A stretch of DNA of 35,108 nucleotides from Gammaproteobacteria bacterium (GTDB lineage Bacteria > Pseudomonadota > Gammaproteobacteria > Pseudomonadales > Azotimanducaceae): positions 1 through 35,108 of the forward strand of contig REEU01000111.1 of assembly GCA_007694905.1 (NCBI GenBank), in the 5' to 3' direction. The notes beneath the pieces were generated by a model. That model saw only the letters and a program-made list of their open reading frames with translations. It was not told the DNA's origin and searched no databases. A program made the position numbers and the translations under genes. Position 1 is the first letter of the stretch, and each line of letters starts with the position of its first letter. Of the stretch, positions 15,540-24,130 are shown in pieces.

Positions 15540-16370
15540 TCAGGGAGTTGGCAGCGCGAACAGCCGGCAGGCGTTCGCGGTGGTGGTTGCGGCGAGCTCC
15601 ACGGGATCTTCATCGCGGCAGCGCGCCAGGGTAGCCAGTACCCAGGGCAGCAGGCAGGGTTCATTGCGGCGGCTCTTCGGGCGCGGCCGTATCGTGCGTG
15701 GCAGCAGCCATGGGGCGTCGGTCTCGATCAGGAGGCGTTCGCGAGGAATCCTCGCGACCAGCGCCTGCAGCGGTCCGCCGCGGCGCTCGTCGCAGATCCA
15801 GCCGGTGATGCCGATGTGCAGTCCGGCGGTGAGCGCCCGATCGAGATCCCGTTCGTCGCCGGTGAAACAGTGCAGCACACCACCGGCGAGATCATCAGCC
15901 AGCGGTTCGAAGAGCTGGAAAAAGCGGCCTAAGGTGTCCCGCTCGTGCAGGAAGACGGGCAGGCGGCACTCGGCGGCGAGTTCGAGCTGGGCGATGAACA
16001 CCGCCTCCTGCTCCGGACGTGGCGAGTAGTCCCGGTTGAAATCGAGGCCGGTCTCGCCGACGGCGCGCACCGCTTCCTCCCGGATCAGCTTGCTGAGTTG
16101 CTGCCGCCAGTCCTTTGCGACAGCGGCCGCGCCGTGAGGGTGCACGCCGGCGGTGGCGAACAGTTCGCCCGTATGCCTGTCCGCGAGTTCGACGGCCGCC
16201 ACGGAGTGCTCCACATCGGTGCCGGTGACCAGCTGGCGCTGCACGCCGGCAGCACGGGCGCGGGTCAGGACGTGGTCCAGGTCGTCCTGAAACTGGGGCG
16301 CCGTCAGGTTGACCCCGATGTCCACCAGCGGCGTCAACGGTACGCCCTCGGGTCGAATGGGTGTGGACAC
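15540..16370 (-). CDS. tatD: TatD family metal-dependent DNase
   Basis: A 276-aa TIM-barrel metal hydrolase. It matches E. coli TatD closely and belongs to the subgroup where the first metal motif is VDIGVNLT (16-23) rather than HxH. GVHPHG (75-80), GETGLDFNR with Glu106, FLHERD with His142, LHCFTG with His167, GWICDERRG and ETDAPWLLP with Asp218 follow. TatD is a 3'-5' exonuclease linked to DNA repair after oxidative damage; it is not needed for Tat export despite the name. The GTG at 16370 lacks a good ribosome site. A TTG at 16337 has GAGGG seven bases upstream and would give MTPLVDIG, so it is a serious alternative start. Confidence 0.93.
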   Translation of the reverse strand: MSTPIRPEGVPLTPLVDIGVNLTAPQFQDDLDHVLTRARAAGVQRQLVTGTDVEHSVAAVELADRHTGELFATAGVHPHGAAAVAKDWRQQLSKLIREEAVRAVGETGLDFNRDYSPRPEQEAVFIAQLELAAECRLPVFLHERDTLGRFFQLFEPLADDLAGGVLHCFTGDERDLDRALTAGLHIGITGWICDERRGGPLQALVARIPRERLLIETDAPWLLPRTIRPRPKSRRNEPCLLPWVLATLARCRDEDPVELAATTTANACRLFALPTP

Positions 16371-16378
16371 GGCGTCGT

Positions 16379-16822
16379 TCAGGGTGAGGTGGCTGCCAGC
16401 TGAGTGCGCAGCGACTCGATCCGGTTGCGGTTCGTGCCCCAGTCGTACCAGCCGATGCGAGAGGAGGAGCGAACGTCCACGCGGCCATCGTTACGGATCA
16501 GGAATTCGACGTCGTCGCGGTAACGCAGTCTCGGTGTGACGAATACCGCGTGGATGTAGTCGTCCACCGCGGTGACCACCTCGACATCGTCGCGATCCAC
16601 CAGCAGCTGCATCAGATGCAGGCGCGCAAGCAAGGGTGATGTGGTGTACATCAGCGGCTCGATTCGACGTGATCCTGCATCGTCCAGGCTGACGACACAG
16701 CGCGGTGCAGTCCCGCAGGGCTCGAAGTCGGAGTTGCCGTCACGGTCGCGATCGACAGCTCCGGAGGCGGCGCAAGCCGAGAGCATGGCGGCGATGAGGA
16801 GAAAGGCAAGGCGGTGAAGCAT
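16379..16822 (-). CDS. DUF1499 family lipoprotein
   Basis: A 147-aa predicted lipoprotein. A short signal sequence (MLHRLAFLLIAAMLSAC) ends in the lipobox LSAC with Cys17 as the lipidated residue. The rest matches DUF1499: PRCVVSLDD near 40-48, IEPLMY, VVTAVDDYIHAVF, DDVEFLI near 103-109 and the signature VRSSSRIGWYDWGTNRNRIE near 117-136. The family's function is unknown. An in-frame GTG at 16843 is less likely because it lengthens the signal n-region and lacks a ribosome site. It lies between slt and tatD, all on the minus strand; the gap to tatD is 8 bases. Confidence 0.88.
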   Translation of the reverse strand: MLHRLAFLLIAAMLSACAASGAVDRDRDGNSDFEPCGTAPRCVVSLDDAGSRRIEPLMYTTSPLLARLHLMQLLVDRDDVEVVTAVDDYIHAVFVTPRLRYRDDVEFLIRNDGRVDVRSSSRIGWYDWGTNRNRIESLRTQLAATSP

Positions 16823-16904
16823 GAGTGGAATCCGAAGGTTCACGACAGGGCGGCATCATGCACAGGGCGAGCCGCGGGCTGCAACGGAGTCGAGCCCGAA
16901 CCGG

Positions 16905-18920
16905 TCACCGCTCGTGGTCGTAGAGGAAGGGCCGGTCCAGCTCCATCAGGTGACTGTAGATGAGGGAGAAGGCGAGCACGTTCTGCACGTAGCCGCGGGT
17001 CTCCCGGAACGGTATGCCTTCGATCCAGACATCGGCGGGCGTTGGTGGCCGCCGGGACAGCCACTGGTCGACGCGGCCAGGCCCGGCATTGTAGGCCGCA
17101 GAAGCCAGCACCCGATTGCCCTGGTAGCGGTCGTACATCTGCGCCAGGTAGCTGGCGCCTATTTCGATGTTTTTGTTGTAGTCCAGCAGCTGCCAGGTGT
17201 TGGCCAGCGGAATATCGAGCTGGCGCGCCGTGATTCGCGCCGTGGCGGGCATGACCTGCATGACGCCGAGCGCACCAGCATGTGAGCGCGCGTAGCTCAT
17301 GAACGCGCTTTCCTGGCGGGCCACGGCGAACAGCCAGCTGGGTTCGAGGCGCCGGCGCTCGGCGTTCTCGAGCATGGGCTCGGCGAAGGCGAGCGGAAAG
17401 CGCAGTTCGAGGTGGTTCCATTTCCGCGCTGAAATAGTGGCCTGGATGGACTGGTCGTGCCAGCCGCGACGCCGGCAGACTTCTGCCAGGATCAGCAGGT
17501 CGCGGGTGTCGAGGCGCGCCCGCAGCCAGGCCATCTCGCGGCGAAAGTCCAGGTTTTCTCCCAGGGCCTCGAGCTCGACTGCGCGCTGAAAGGCGGGGTG
17601 ATCGAGGATGCGGCCGATGTCCTCCTCGCTGGCTTGAAGCTGCTGCGCTTGCAGGTTCACGGGCCGCTCGAGGCGGTCGGCAGCCATGAAACCGTAGTAG
17701 CTCCGGCGCCCGGCCACTTCGGTCAGGAGCGCGAGTGCGGCATCCGGGTCTAGAGCAGGGATCGGTTGCGGATGACTGGCCGCAATGAAGCCGTTGCCGG
17801 CACCGCTGTTCCACTCGATGCTCGCGCGAGCGATCCAGTACTGCCAATTGATGGCGTCGCGCTGCTGTTCAGGCAGGCGTCGGATCCATGTCAGTGCTTC
17901 GTCCCAGCGCTCGGCCGCGATGGCGCGGCGGGCCAGTTCCTCCACCAGTCCGCTCACATCCGCGCCCATCAGCTCCGTCGGCGGCCAGCTCGCAACGTGG
18001 TCGTCGGGCAGGCGGTCGCGGCGGATGCGCCAGCGCATAATCTCTTCCCGGACGCGACGCTGGGCGTCTGCGGAGAGGTCCACCCGGTCGGCCCACATGG
18101 CCCAGGCCGCATCGGCGGCTTCCGGGTCGCTGCGTGCCAGGCGCCTGAGCGTGTGGGCGATGACCTCGGCTGCACGCAGGGGATCGCCCGGCAGGCTGGC
18201 GATGCGGGTCAACCGCTGGGGTTGACGATGCAGGGCGATGAAGTCGCGGGCGAGGCGCTCGCTTGCCGGGTCGAGGTAGCGCACCAGGTAGTCGGCCAGA
18301 GAGGGACGATTGGCGCCCAGAACCAAGGTGATGCGCTCCCAGGCCAAGGCGTCGGTAAGGCCACCTGCCCGACGCCAGACATCGAACAGGGGGTCGCAGA
18401 CATCCGGGCGGGATTCGTCTGCCACCCACATGCGGGCGGCCCCGATGAGTGCGCCTTCCTTCTCTCCCGTTTCATGCAGGGAACGGTAGTAGCGGCATTG
18501 CGCTACGGCGCTGCCGGCGACATCCGGATCGTAGAAGGCTCGGTAGAGCGCCCACTGGCCGCGCTGAGCCAAGTTGTCGAGCCAGTGTCGCAGCGCCTGA
18601 TTGGCCAGGGGCGTGTCGGCGAAACGTTCGAGAAAAGCGCGCACCTCGTCCGGGTCGGTGGTGGAAATGTAGCGCAGCAGGCGGGCGTAGTGCAGATACG
18701 GCAGGAGGGGATGGTCTTCGAGGCGGGCCAGCTTGGCTTCGAAGGCATGCAGCCGGACCGCGTAGAGGTCGGCCAGGGCGTCCCGGTACAGGGCACGATC
18801 GGCATCCGTTTCGGCAGCGAGAGCGATGTTCGCGACGCCAGCCAGCATCACTGCCAGGCAGCAGATGCTCAGCCACTGCCGGAAATGTTTGCGCTCAGTG
18901 CGAGATGCACCCGTGGTCAC
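16905..18920 (-). CDS. slt: Soluble lytic murein transglycosylase
   Basis: A 671-aa periplasmic enzyme that cleaves the MurNAc-GlcNAc bond of peptidoglycan with formation of 1,6-anhydroMurNAc. A signal peptide (basic TERKHFRQ then a hydrophobic core to ANIALA) precedes a long alpha-helical superhelical U/L region (to about 510) and the C-terminal SLT domain. The SLT domain has RQESAF (catalytic Glu537), GALGVMQVMPATA and ASAAYNAGPGR. Length agrees with E. coli Slt70. I prefer GTG 18920 because TGGAG lies about ten bases upstream and it gives a normal signal peptide. A TTG at 18971 overlaps the usp stop but has no ribosome site. It follows usp by 47 bases. Confidence 0.93.
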   Translation of the reverse strand: MTTGASRTERKHFRQWLSICCLAVMLAGVANIALAAETDADRALYRDALADLYAVRLHAFEAKLARLEDHPLLPYLHYARLLRYISTTDPDEVRAFLERFADTPLANQALRHWLDNLAQRGQWALYRAFYDPDVAGSAVAQCRYYRSLHETGEKEGALIGAARMWVADESRPDVCDPLFDVWRRAGGLTDALAWERITLVLGANRPSLADYLVRYLDPASERLARDFIALHRQPQRLTRIASLPGDPLRAAEVIAHTLRRLARSDPEAADAAWAMWADRVDLSADAQRRVREEIMRWRIRRDRLPDDHVASWPPTELMGADVSGLVEELARRAIAAERWDEALTWIRRLPEQQRDAINWQYWIARASIEWNSGAGNGFIAASHPQPIPALDPDAALALLTEVAGRRSYYGFMAADRLERPVNLQAQQLQASEEDIGRILDHPAFQRAVELEALGENLDFRREMAWLRARLDTRDLLILAEVCRRRGWHDQSIQATISARKWNHLELRFPLAFAEPMLENAERRRLEPSWLFAVARQESAFMSYARSHAGALGVMQVMPATARITARQLDIPLANTWQLLDYNKNIEIGASYLAQMYDRYQGNRVLASAAYNAGPGRVDQWLSRRPPTPADVWIEGIPFRETRGYVQNVLAFSLIYSHLMELDRPFLYDHER

Positions 18921-18967
18921 TGCAGCCAGACTCCAGCCACCGAGGTGGCATCGAACTGCGATATGGA

Positions 18968-19408
18968 TCAATCATTCATGCCGACGCGAACCGCCAGCAC
19001 ATCACACTTCGCCCCATGCAACACGCTGTTTGCGGTCGAGCCCAAAAGTAGCGCCAGGCCGTGGCGACCGTGTGAGCCCACCACGATCAGGTCGACGGCC
19101 TTGCACTCCGAAACCCGATGGATTTCGGTTTCCGGTCGTCCAAAGATGAGATACTGGCGTTCCGGCGGAATGTCGAGCCCGGACGCGAAATCAGCCAGTT
19201 GGGCCTTCGCCTGCTCATGGATCTGGTCCTGTACTGACGAGAGATCCATCGGGATGTCGCCGCCATAGGCAACACTCAGAGGCTCAATGACGTGAATGAC
19301 GCTGAGATCGGCCTTGAACACCCTGGCGAGGGCGACGGCCTGATCGGCAACCTGGTTCGACTCCTCTGTGAGATCAACTGCCAGGAGCAGATGTCGGTAG
19401 CCAGGCAT
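18968..19408 (-). CDS. Universal stress protein (UspA family)
   Basis: A 146-aa single-domain protein. The start MPGYRHLLLAVDLTEES is typical, and the ATP-binding signature G-2x-G-9x-GS is present at 111-124 (VGSHGRHG then LGSTA). This places it with ATP-binding Usp proteins, which accumulate under growth arrest and stress. The ATG at 19408 has TGGAGA seven bases upstream. The open frame continues to 19489 but lacks support. First gene of the usp-slt-lipoprotein-tatD run, and divergent from the membrane protein gene at 19519. Confidence 0.92.
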   Translation of the reverse strand: MPGYRHLLLAVDLTEESNQVADQAVALARVFKADLSVIHVIEPLSVAYGGDIPMDLSSVQDQIHEQAKAQLADFASGLDIPPERQYLIFGRPETEIHRVSECKAVDLIVVGSHGRHGLALLLGSTANSVLHGAKCDVLAVRVGMND

Positions 19409-19448
19409 CGTCCAGTCTCCAGCCGCGCCCGGCGGCGCGTTGCCGCGA

Positions 19449-19477
19449 ACATTACACACAGTGCCTAGGCCGCACAA
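19449..19477 (-). promoter_or_regulatory. Possible usp promoter
   Basis: On the minus strand TTGTGC (19472-19477), a 17-base spacer and TAATGT (19449-19454) form a moderate sigma70-like promoter 40 bases before the usp start. Sequence likeness only. Confidence 0.35.
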
Positions 19478-19518
19478 CAGAGCTGGCATGGCTTGCGCTC
19501 AGCGCACAGGATACGCTC

Positions 19519-20142
19519 ATGACGACCACAGTGATCATCATCATCGCCGTCACCATCGCCCTCGTGGTGGGACCGCTCCTTTGGCTGCGCCCTTCGCCAC
19601 GGGACCGGCAGCTTGAGCGCCTGCGGGGCAGAGCGCGGGCCTGCGGGCTGAACGTCAGCGTGCGCGAGATCAAGGACCCGGACCCTGACGCGAGCGCTCG
19701 GGTCAGCAGCGGAGGCAAGCCGCGGAACCCGACGCTCTATGTGGCACTGTACGAGATGCCGCTGCGCTTGCCCGGCCGCCTGGAGGCCCGCCACGTGCCC
19801 AGCTGGGAAGTGGTGCGCCTGCGGCATGCTCGCCAGTCACCCATCGAAGACGAAGCGTCCGCTCATCTGCTGTCGGGGTGGCGCTTCGAGCGGCCGGGTC
19901 TGCCGTTGGTCGAGGACGTGATCGGTCGACTTTCGGCTCAGCTGGATCGGGCTCCGCGCGGCACCATCAAGATCGAGGGTGATAGCAGCAATCTGGGCTT
20001 GTACTGGCAGGAACGCGGTGATGAAGGCGAGGTCGATGCGATCGCGAAACTGCTGCAGGGCCTGCAGGAGCTGCAGCTCGAAGTCACCCGTGCTGCGGCC
20101 CGCGACGAGGCGTTGCGCCGCCAAGCCGAGGACGAACGCTGA
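19519..20142 (+). CDS. Uncharacterised N-terminally membrane-anchored protein
   Basis: I do not recognise this 207-aa protein. One hydrophobic helix (about 4-23, VIIIIAVTIALVVGPLLW) anchors it, followed by a basic RPSPRDRQLERLRGRAR segment. A central beta-rich domain has aromatic patches (TLYVALYEMPL; SWEVVRLRHA). The C-terminus is helical with coiled-coil character (about 170-207, KLLQGLQELQLEVTRAAARDEALRRQAEDER split over heptads). A cytoplasmic domain facing inwards is the simplest topology. AGGA seven bases upstream supports the ATG. It is divergent from usp and upstream of topA. A hairpin after its stop may end its transcript. Confidence 0.75.
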   Translation: MTTTVIIIIAVTIALVVGPLLWLRPSPRDRQLERLRGRARACGLNVSVREIKDPDPDASARVSSGGKPRNPTLYVALYEMPLRLPGRLEARHVPSWEVVRLRHARQSPIEDEASAHLLSGWRFERPGLPLVEDVIGRLSAQLDRAPRGTIKIEGDSSNLGLYWQERGDEGEVDAIAKLLQGLQELQLEVTRAAARDEALRRQAEDER

Positions 20143-20148
20143 TTCTTT

Positions 20149-20169
20149 GCACCCCCGTTCACGGGGTGC
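20149..20169 (+). terminator. Hairpin after the membrane protein gene, possible terminator
   Basis: A 7-bp G/C-rich stem (gcacccc / ggggtgc) closes a 7-base loop, six bases after the stop codon at 20142. Only TTT follows the stem, so termination strength is doubtful. Confidence 0.4.
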
Positions 20170-20195
20170 TTTCACGCCGGTCGAGGACAATTCCT

Positions 20196-20225
20196 TTGAC
20201 CGCCTCCCGGCTTTACTGCTATTCG
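20196..20225 (+). promoter_or_regulatory. Weak candidate topA promoter
   Basis: TTGACC (20196-20201) is a fair -35. The matching -10 (TATTCG, 20220-20225, 18-base spacing) is poor. The ~120-base leader before topA contains further inverted G/C-rich segments. Low support. Confidence 0.28.
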
Positions 20226-20341
20226 TGAAAAAGGACGGGCCGAACCGGGTTCCTTCCGGCCACCGTCCGGTCGGTCCATTCCTGTCACTGCCGGTCGTCG
20301 TCTCTGAAGGGATCTGACGGCCCCGCTGCCCAAGAGGATTC

Positions 20342-23035
20342 ATGGCCAAGTCGCTTGTCATCGTCGAGTCGCCCGCCAAGGCGAAGACCATCAACCGCTA
20401 TCTCGGTAACGACTATGTGGTGAAGTCCAGCGTGGGTCATATTCGCGATCTGCCCACCAGTGGCAGTGGCGCTCCCGTGGATGCAAAAGCCCGGGCGAAG
20501 GAGGCTGCGCGCACCCGCAAGATGGATCCGGAGACGCGGGCCGAGCACAAGCGACAGAAGGCGCAGCGCCAGCTTGTCGCGCGTATGGGTGTCGATCCGG
20601 AGGACGGGTGGGACGCGAACTACGAGATTCTGCCTGGTAAGGAAAAAGTCGTCCGGGAGCTGCGGCAGGCTGCTGAACGTGCGGACACGGTTTATCTCGC
20701 CACTGACCTCGACCGGGAAGGTGAAGCCATCGCCTGGCATCTTCGGGAGGCCATTGGTGGCGATCCGGGACGCTACCGTCGCGTGGTATTCAACGAGATC
20801 ACCCGCAAGGCCATTGAGGGCGCCTTCGCCGAACCTGGAGAGCTGGACACCGATCGGGTCAATGCCCAGCAGGCGCGGCGCTTCCTCGATCGCGTGGTGG
20901 GTTACATGCTCTCACCGCTGCTGTGGCAGAAGGTGGCGCGGGGCCTGTCTGCCGGTCGCGTGCAGTCGGTGGCGGTGCGACTCATTGTCGAGCGGGAGCG
21001 GGAAATCCGCGCGTTCGTTCCGGAAGAATACTGGGAAGTGTTCGCGAATCTCGCCCGCGAAGGCACCGTAGGCGAAGTTGTCCGCGCCCGCTTCCAGGTG
21101 ACGAAAGAGGATGGCAAGACCTTCCGTCCTGGAGATCAGGCCAGCACGGACGCGGCGCTCGCGAAGCTCGCTGAGCGTGGTTATGAGGTCACGAACCGGG
21201 AAGACAAGCCCACGACCACCCGACCCGGGGCGCCCTACATCACCTCCACCCTGCAGCAGGCTGCCAGCACGCGCCTTGGCTTCACCGTCAAGAAGACCAT
21301 GACCCTGGCCCAGCGGCTCTACGAGGCAGGCTACATCACCTACATGCGGACCGACTCCACCAATCTGTCAGCCGATGCCATCGAAGCCTGTCGCGCCCTG
21401 ATCAAGAAGGATTTTGGCGACGCGTACCTACCGGAGCAGGCCAACCTCTACGCCAACCGGGAAAAGGCGCAGGAGGCCCACGAAGCGATTCGGCCCTCTG
21501 ACGTGCAGGTGCGCCCCGAGCGGCTGCGGGAGATGGACCGCGACGCGGTGCGGCTCTACGAAATGATCTGGCGGCAGTTCGTCGCCTGCCAGATGCCCCG
21601 GGCCGAATACACCAGCACCACGATCACCGTCACGGCTGGCGAGTTCGAGCTCAAGCTCAAGGGCCGCATTCTGCGCTTCGATGGTTTCACCCGGGTACAG
21701 CCCACCTCGACCCGCAGCGACGACGATGAGGAAGTGCCGGATCTGCAGATGGGTGAGTCCCTGAGGCTGCTGAAACTCGATCCGTTCCAGCATTTCACCA
21801 AACCGCCACCGCGCTTCGGCGAGGCGAGTCTGGTGCGCGAACTCGAGAAACGCGGCATTGGTCGTCCGTCCACCTACGCGAGCATCATCTCCACAATTCA
21901 GGATCGGGGCTATGTGTCGTTGCGCAACCGGCGATTCTACGCGGAGAAGGTGGGCGACGTGGTCACCGACCGGCTGGTGGAGAATTTCGAGAACCTGTTC
22001 GACTATGACTTCACCGCGAAGATGGAAGAACGGCTGGATGCCGTCGCCAAGGGCGAGCTGGATTGGAAGCAGGTGCTCGACGAGTTTTATGCAGACTTCC
22101 GTAGCAAACTCGATGCAGCCGCCCAAGACGACGGCATGCGTCCGAACGCGCCCACGGATACGACCATCGATTGCCCTGCCTGTGGCCGCATGATGCAGCT
22201 GCGGACCGCCAGTACAGGGGTGTTCCTCGGTTGCTCGGGCTATGCACTGCCGCCCAAGGAGCGCTGTACCCAGACGTTGAACCTGATTCCGGGCGAGGAG
22301 GCCGTGGACCTCGACGCCGACGAAGAGGGCGATGCCAAGGCCCTGCGCCGCAAGCACCGCTGTCCGAAGTGTGGGACCTCCATGGAGAGCTATCTCCTGG
22401 ACGAAAAGCGCAAACTGCACGTCTGCGGCAACAACCCGGACTGCGACGGTTTCGAGGTGGAATTCGGCGAGTTCCGGATCAAGGGCTACGAGGGGCCGAC
22501 GCTCGAGTGCGACAAGTGCGGTGCCGAGATGCAGCTTAAGTCGGGCCGCTTCGGCAAGTACTTCGGCTGCACGGAGTGCAAGAACACGCGCAAGCTGCTG
22601 CGCAGCGGGCAGCCGGCGCCGCCGAAGATGGATCCGGTCCCGATGCCGGAGCTCACCTGCGAGAAGGTTGACGACACCTACGTATTGCGTGACGGTGCGG
22701 CCGGCCTGTTCCTGGCGGCGAGCAAGTTTCCGAAGAATCGGGAAACCCGCGCGCCGCTGGTGCGCGAACTGAAGCCGCACAAGGATGAAATCGATCCGAA
22801 ATGGCACTACGTGCTCGAAGCGCCGGAGACCGACCCGGACGGGACGCCCACGGTGGTGCGCTGGAGCCGCAAAACCGGTGAGCAGTATGTGATGAGCGAA
22901 AAGGATGGCAAGCCGACCGGATGGCGAGCCGTCTACGTCGACGGCAGCTGGAAACAGACCGACGCGGACTCCACCAAGGGTGGCGGCAAGAAGTCCGGAA
23001 AAGCCAAAAAGAAAGCAGCGGGTTCGAGGCGCTGA
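20342..23035 (+). CDS. topA: DNA topoisomerase I (type IA, omega protein)
   Basis: An 897-aa enzyme that relaxes negative supercoils by transient single-strand cleavage. The TOPRIM domain starts with [11 protein letters not shown] (Glu9), and the [12 protein letters not shown] metal motif follows near 120-131. The active-site Tyr334 lies in [12 protein letters not shown], with RPTDVQ-like AIRPSDVQ after it. The C-terminus has three Cys4-type zinc ribbons, starting at Cys611 (CPACG), Cys674 (CPKCG) and Cys723 (CDKCG), then a further repeat domain. A lysine-rich tail (about 875-897) probably aids DNA or RNA polymerase contact. The length is close to E. coli TopA (865 aa). AGAGGA precedes the ATG at short spacing. 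Confidence 0.97.
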   Translation: MAKSLVIVESPAKAKTINRYLGNDYVVKSSVGHIRDLPTSGSGAPVDAKARAKEAARTRKMDPETRAEHKRQKAQRQLVARMGVDPEDGWDANYEILPGKEKVVRELRQAAERADTVYLATDLDREGEAIAWHLREAIGGDPGRYRRVVFNEITRKAIEGAFAEPGELDTDRVNAQQARRFLDRVVGYMLSPLLWQKVARGLSAGRVQSVAVRLIVEREREIRAFVPEEYWEVFANLAREGTVGEVVRARFQVTKEDGKTFRPGDQASTDAALAKLAERGYEVTNREDKPTTTRPGAPYITSTLQQAASTRLGFTVKKTMTLAQRLYEAGYITYMRTDSTNLSADAIEACRALIKKDFGDAYLPEQANLYANREKAQEAHEAIRPSDVQVRPERLREMDRDAVRLYEMIWRQFVACQMPRAEYTSTTITVTAGEFELKLKGRILRFDGFTRVQPTSTRSDDDEEVPDLQMGESLRLLKLDPFQHFTKPPPRFGEASLVRELEKRGIGRPSTYASIISTIQDRGYVSLRNRRFYAEKVGDVVTDRLVENFENLFDYDFTAKMEERLDAVAKGELDWKQVLDEFYADFRSKLDAAAQDDGMRPNAPTDTTIDCPACGRMMQLRTASTGVFLGCSGYALPPKERCTQTLNLIPGEEAVDLDADEEGDAKALRRKHRCPKCGTSMESYLLDEKRKLHVCGNNPDCDGFEVEFGEFRIKGYEGPTLECDKCGAEMQLKSGRFGKYFGCTECKNTRKLLRSGQPAPPKMDPVPMPELTCEKVDDTYVLRDGAAGLFLAASKFPKNRETRAPLVRELKPHKDEIDPKWHYVLEAPETDPDGTPTVVRWSRKTGEQYVMSEKDGKPTGWRAVYVDGSWKQTDADSTKGGGKKSGKAKKKAAGSRR

Positions 23036-23069
23036 TCCCCTGGGGAGAGCCGCGGAAGGACGGAATACG

Positions 23070-23339
23070 ATGACAGAGCAACAGCTCGAGCTTCTGCAAC
23101 TGGACAATGGCGACGTGGTGTTGCAGCGGCCGGATCAGAGCGGTGAGGAACTGGTCCGGGTGCGATTTGCCCCGGAACTGCTGCACATGCTCGGCGACGA
23201 TCTGCTCGAGGTGGCCCATGCCATGATGGAGGCCGCCGCCGATGCGGTGGGCGACCTCCAGGGTGCTGCGTCAGACGATGATGCGGAGCAGGACGGCTGG
23301 GAGCTGATCTGCGGTAACCGTGGACCGACGCTGCACTGA
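23070..23339 (+). CDS. Small acidic conserved protein between topA and lexA
   Basis: An 89-aa acidic soluble protein (LLQLDNGDVVLQRPDQS, VRFAPELLHMLGDDL, then AMMEAAADAVGDL). Similar-sized proteins occupy the topA-lexA interval in Pseudomonas, from memory; no function is known to me. AAGGA nine bases upstream supports the ATG. It lies 34 bases after topA and is probably co-transcribed with it. Its TGA abuts the lexA stop with no gap (TGATCA, 23337-23342). Confidence 0.8.
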   Translation: MTEQQLELLQLDNGDVVLQRPDQSGEELVRVRFAPELLHMLGDDLLEVAHAMMEAAADAVGDLQGAASDDDAEQDGWELICGNRGPTLH

Positions 23340-23945
23340 TCAGATTTCGCGACGGATGACGCCGACGCCCAGTCCCTCGATGGCGAAGGCGGTGTTGCGC
23401 AAATCCACCTCGATGGGAGCGAAGTCCGGGTTTTCTGCGAGCAGCGTGATGCGGTGCCGGGATCGGCCGTCCCGCTGCAGGCGCTTGACGGTCACCTCAT
23501 CCTCTATCCGCGCCACTACGATCTGACCGTTCTCTGCCTGCTCGGTCTTGTGCACGGCCAGCAGGTCGCCATCCATGATGCCCACGTCGCGCATGCTTTC
23601 ACCGTGAACCCTAAGCATGAAGTCGGCCTTAGGGCGAAAGAATCCTGCGGGAACCTCGCAGTGGTCTTCGACATGCTCGGCGGCGAGAATCGGCTGCCCG
23701 GCCGCGACCCGCCCCACCACCGGCAGACCGGTTCCGTCTGGAAGGCGGATGCCGCGTGACGTTCCAGGCACCATTTCGATGGCGCCCTTGCGGGCGAGGG
23801 CGCGCAGGTGTTCCTCGGCCGCGTTGGCAGAACGGAACCCGAGTTCCCGGGCAATGTCGGCACGGGTAGGCGGATAGCCGGTCTCTTCGATGTGGTTGCG
23901 GATGAGCTCGAGAACCTGAGCCTGACGGGCGGTGAGCTGTTCCAT
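23340..23945 (-). CDS. lexA: LexA repressor (SOS regulator, autopeptidase)
   Basis: A 201-aa SOS master repressor. The N-terminal winged helix-turn-helix (about 1-66) includes [15 protein letters not shown] and [12 protein letters not shown]. The self-cleavage site is Ala82-Gly83 in RVAAGQP. The Ser/Lys dyad is Ser117 in HGESMRD and Lys154 in VTVKRL. Length matches E. coli LexA (202 aa). The start is the ATG at 23945; the open frame extends to 23990 across the operator and is not coding there. A LexA box overlaps its own -10 element, so autorepression is expected. No sulA is found between it and topA, unlike in Pseudomonas. Confidence 0.97.
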   Translation of the reverse strand: MEQLTARQAQVLELIRNHIEETGYPPTRADIARELGFRSANAAEEHLRALARKGAIEMVPGTSRGIRLPDGTGLPVVGRVAAGQPILAAEHVEDHCEVPAGFFRPKADFMLRVHGESMRDVGIMDGDLLAVHKTEQAENGQIVVARIEDEVTVKRLQRDGRSRHRITLLAENPDFAPIEVDLRNTAFAIEGLGVGVIRREI

Positions 23946-23971
23946 GGCGATCGCTCGCTGTTCATACAGTG

Positions 23972-23987
23972 CTGATATTATATCCAG
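23972..23987 (-). promoter_or_regulatory. LexA box (SOS operator) of lexA
   Basis: CTGGATATAATATCAG on the minus strand fits CTG-N10-CAG with the A/T-rich centre typical of gammaproteobacterial LexA boxes. It lies 27 bases before the lexA start and covers the TATAAT -10 hexamer. A possible second half-site (ACTGTATGAACAG) lies just downstream but lacks the proper 16-base spacing. Confidence 0.78.
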
Positions 23988-24006
23988 CATTCAGGGTGCG
24001 GGGCAA
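23977..24006 (-). promoter_or_regulatory. lexA promoter
   Basis: A perfect TATAAT -10 (23977-23982, minus strand) is preceded at 18-base spacing by TTGCCC (24001-24006). The -10 lies inside the LexA box, which fits direct repression by LexA. Confidence 0.6.
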
Positions 24007-24064
24007 GCGCTCAGCGGATGCTGGCACAGTGCCATCGGTGTCGGCGGAGGTCCCGCTGGGCTAG

Positions 24065-24088
24065 CCTTCGCCTGGTGGCAGGCGAAGG
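24065..24088 (+). other. Perfect 10-bp hairpin upstream of the LolA-like gene
   Basis: CCTTCGCCTG and CAGGCGAAGG pair perfectly around a GTGG loop, 42 bases before the start at 24131. A smaller CCGG-CACG-CCGG palindrome follows at 24093-24104. There is no T-run in either direction, so it is not a standard terminator. It may be a leader structure or a protein-binding site. Confidence 0.6.
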
Positions 24089-24130
24089 GCTTCCGGCACG
24101 CCGGCATGACAACGAGAATCAGGAGGGTGA

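Noticed and set aside
17766-19268. A 500-codon plus-strand frame opposite slt and usp
   Set aside because: Antisense to two well-supported genes; the translation is low-complexity and Gly/Ala/Val/Gln-rich.
20143-20341. A riboswitch or T-box in the topA leader
   Set aside because: There are several short G/C-rich stems, but no conserved riboswitch core could be recognised.
21428-23107. A 559-codon minus-strand frame opposite topA
   Set aside because: Antisense to topA, composition-driven, no ribosome site or family likeness.
23959-23970. ctgttcatacag as a second canonical LexA box
   Set aside because: CTGT and ACAG are separated by 4 bases rather than 8, so it cannot bind LexA in the usual way. 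Only a half-site is credible.
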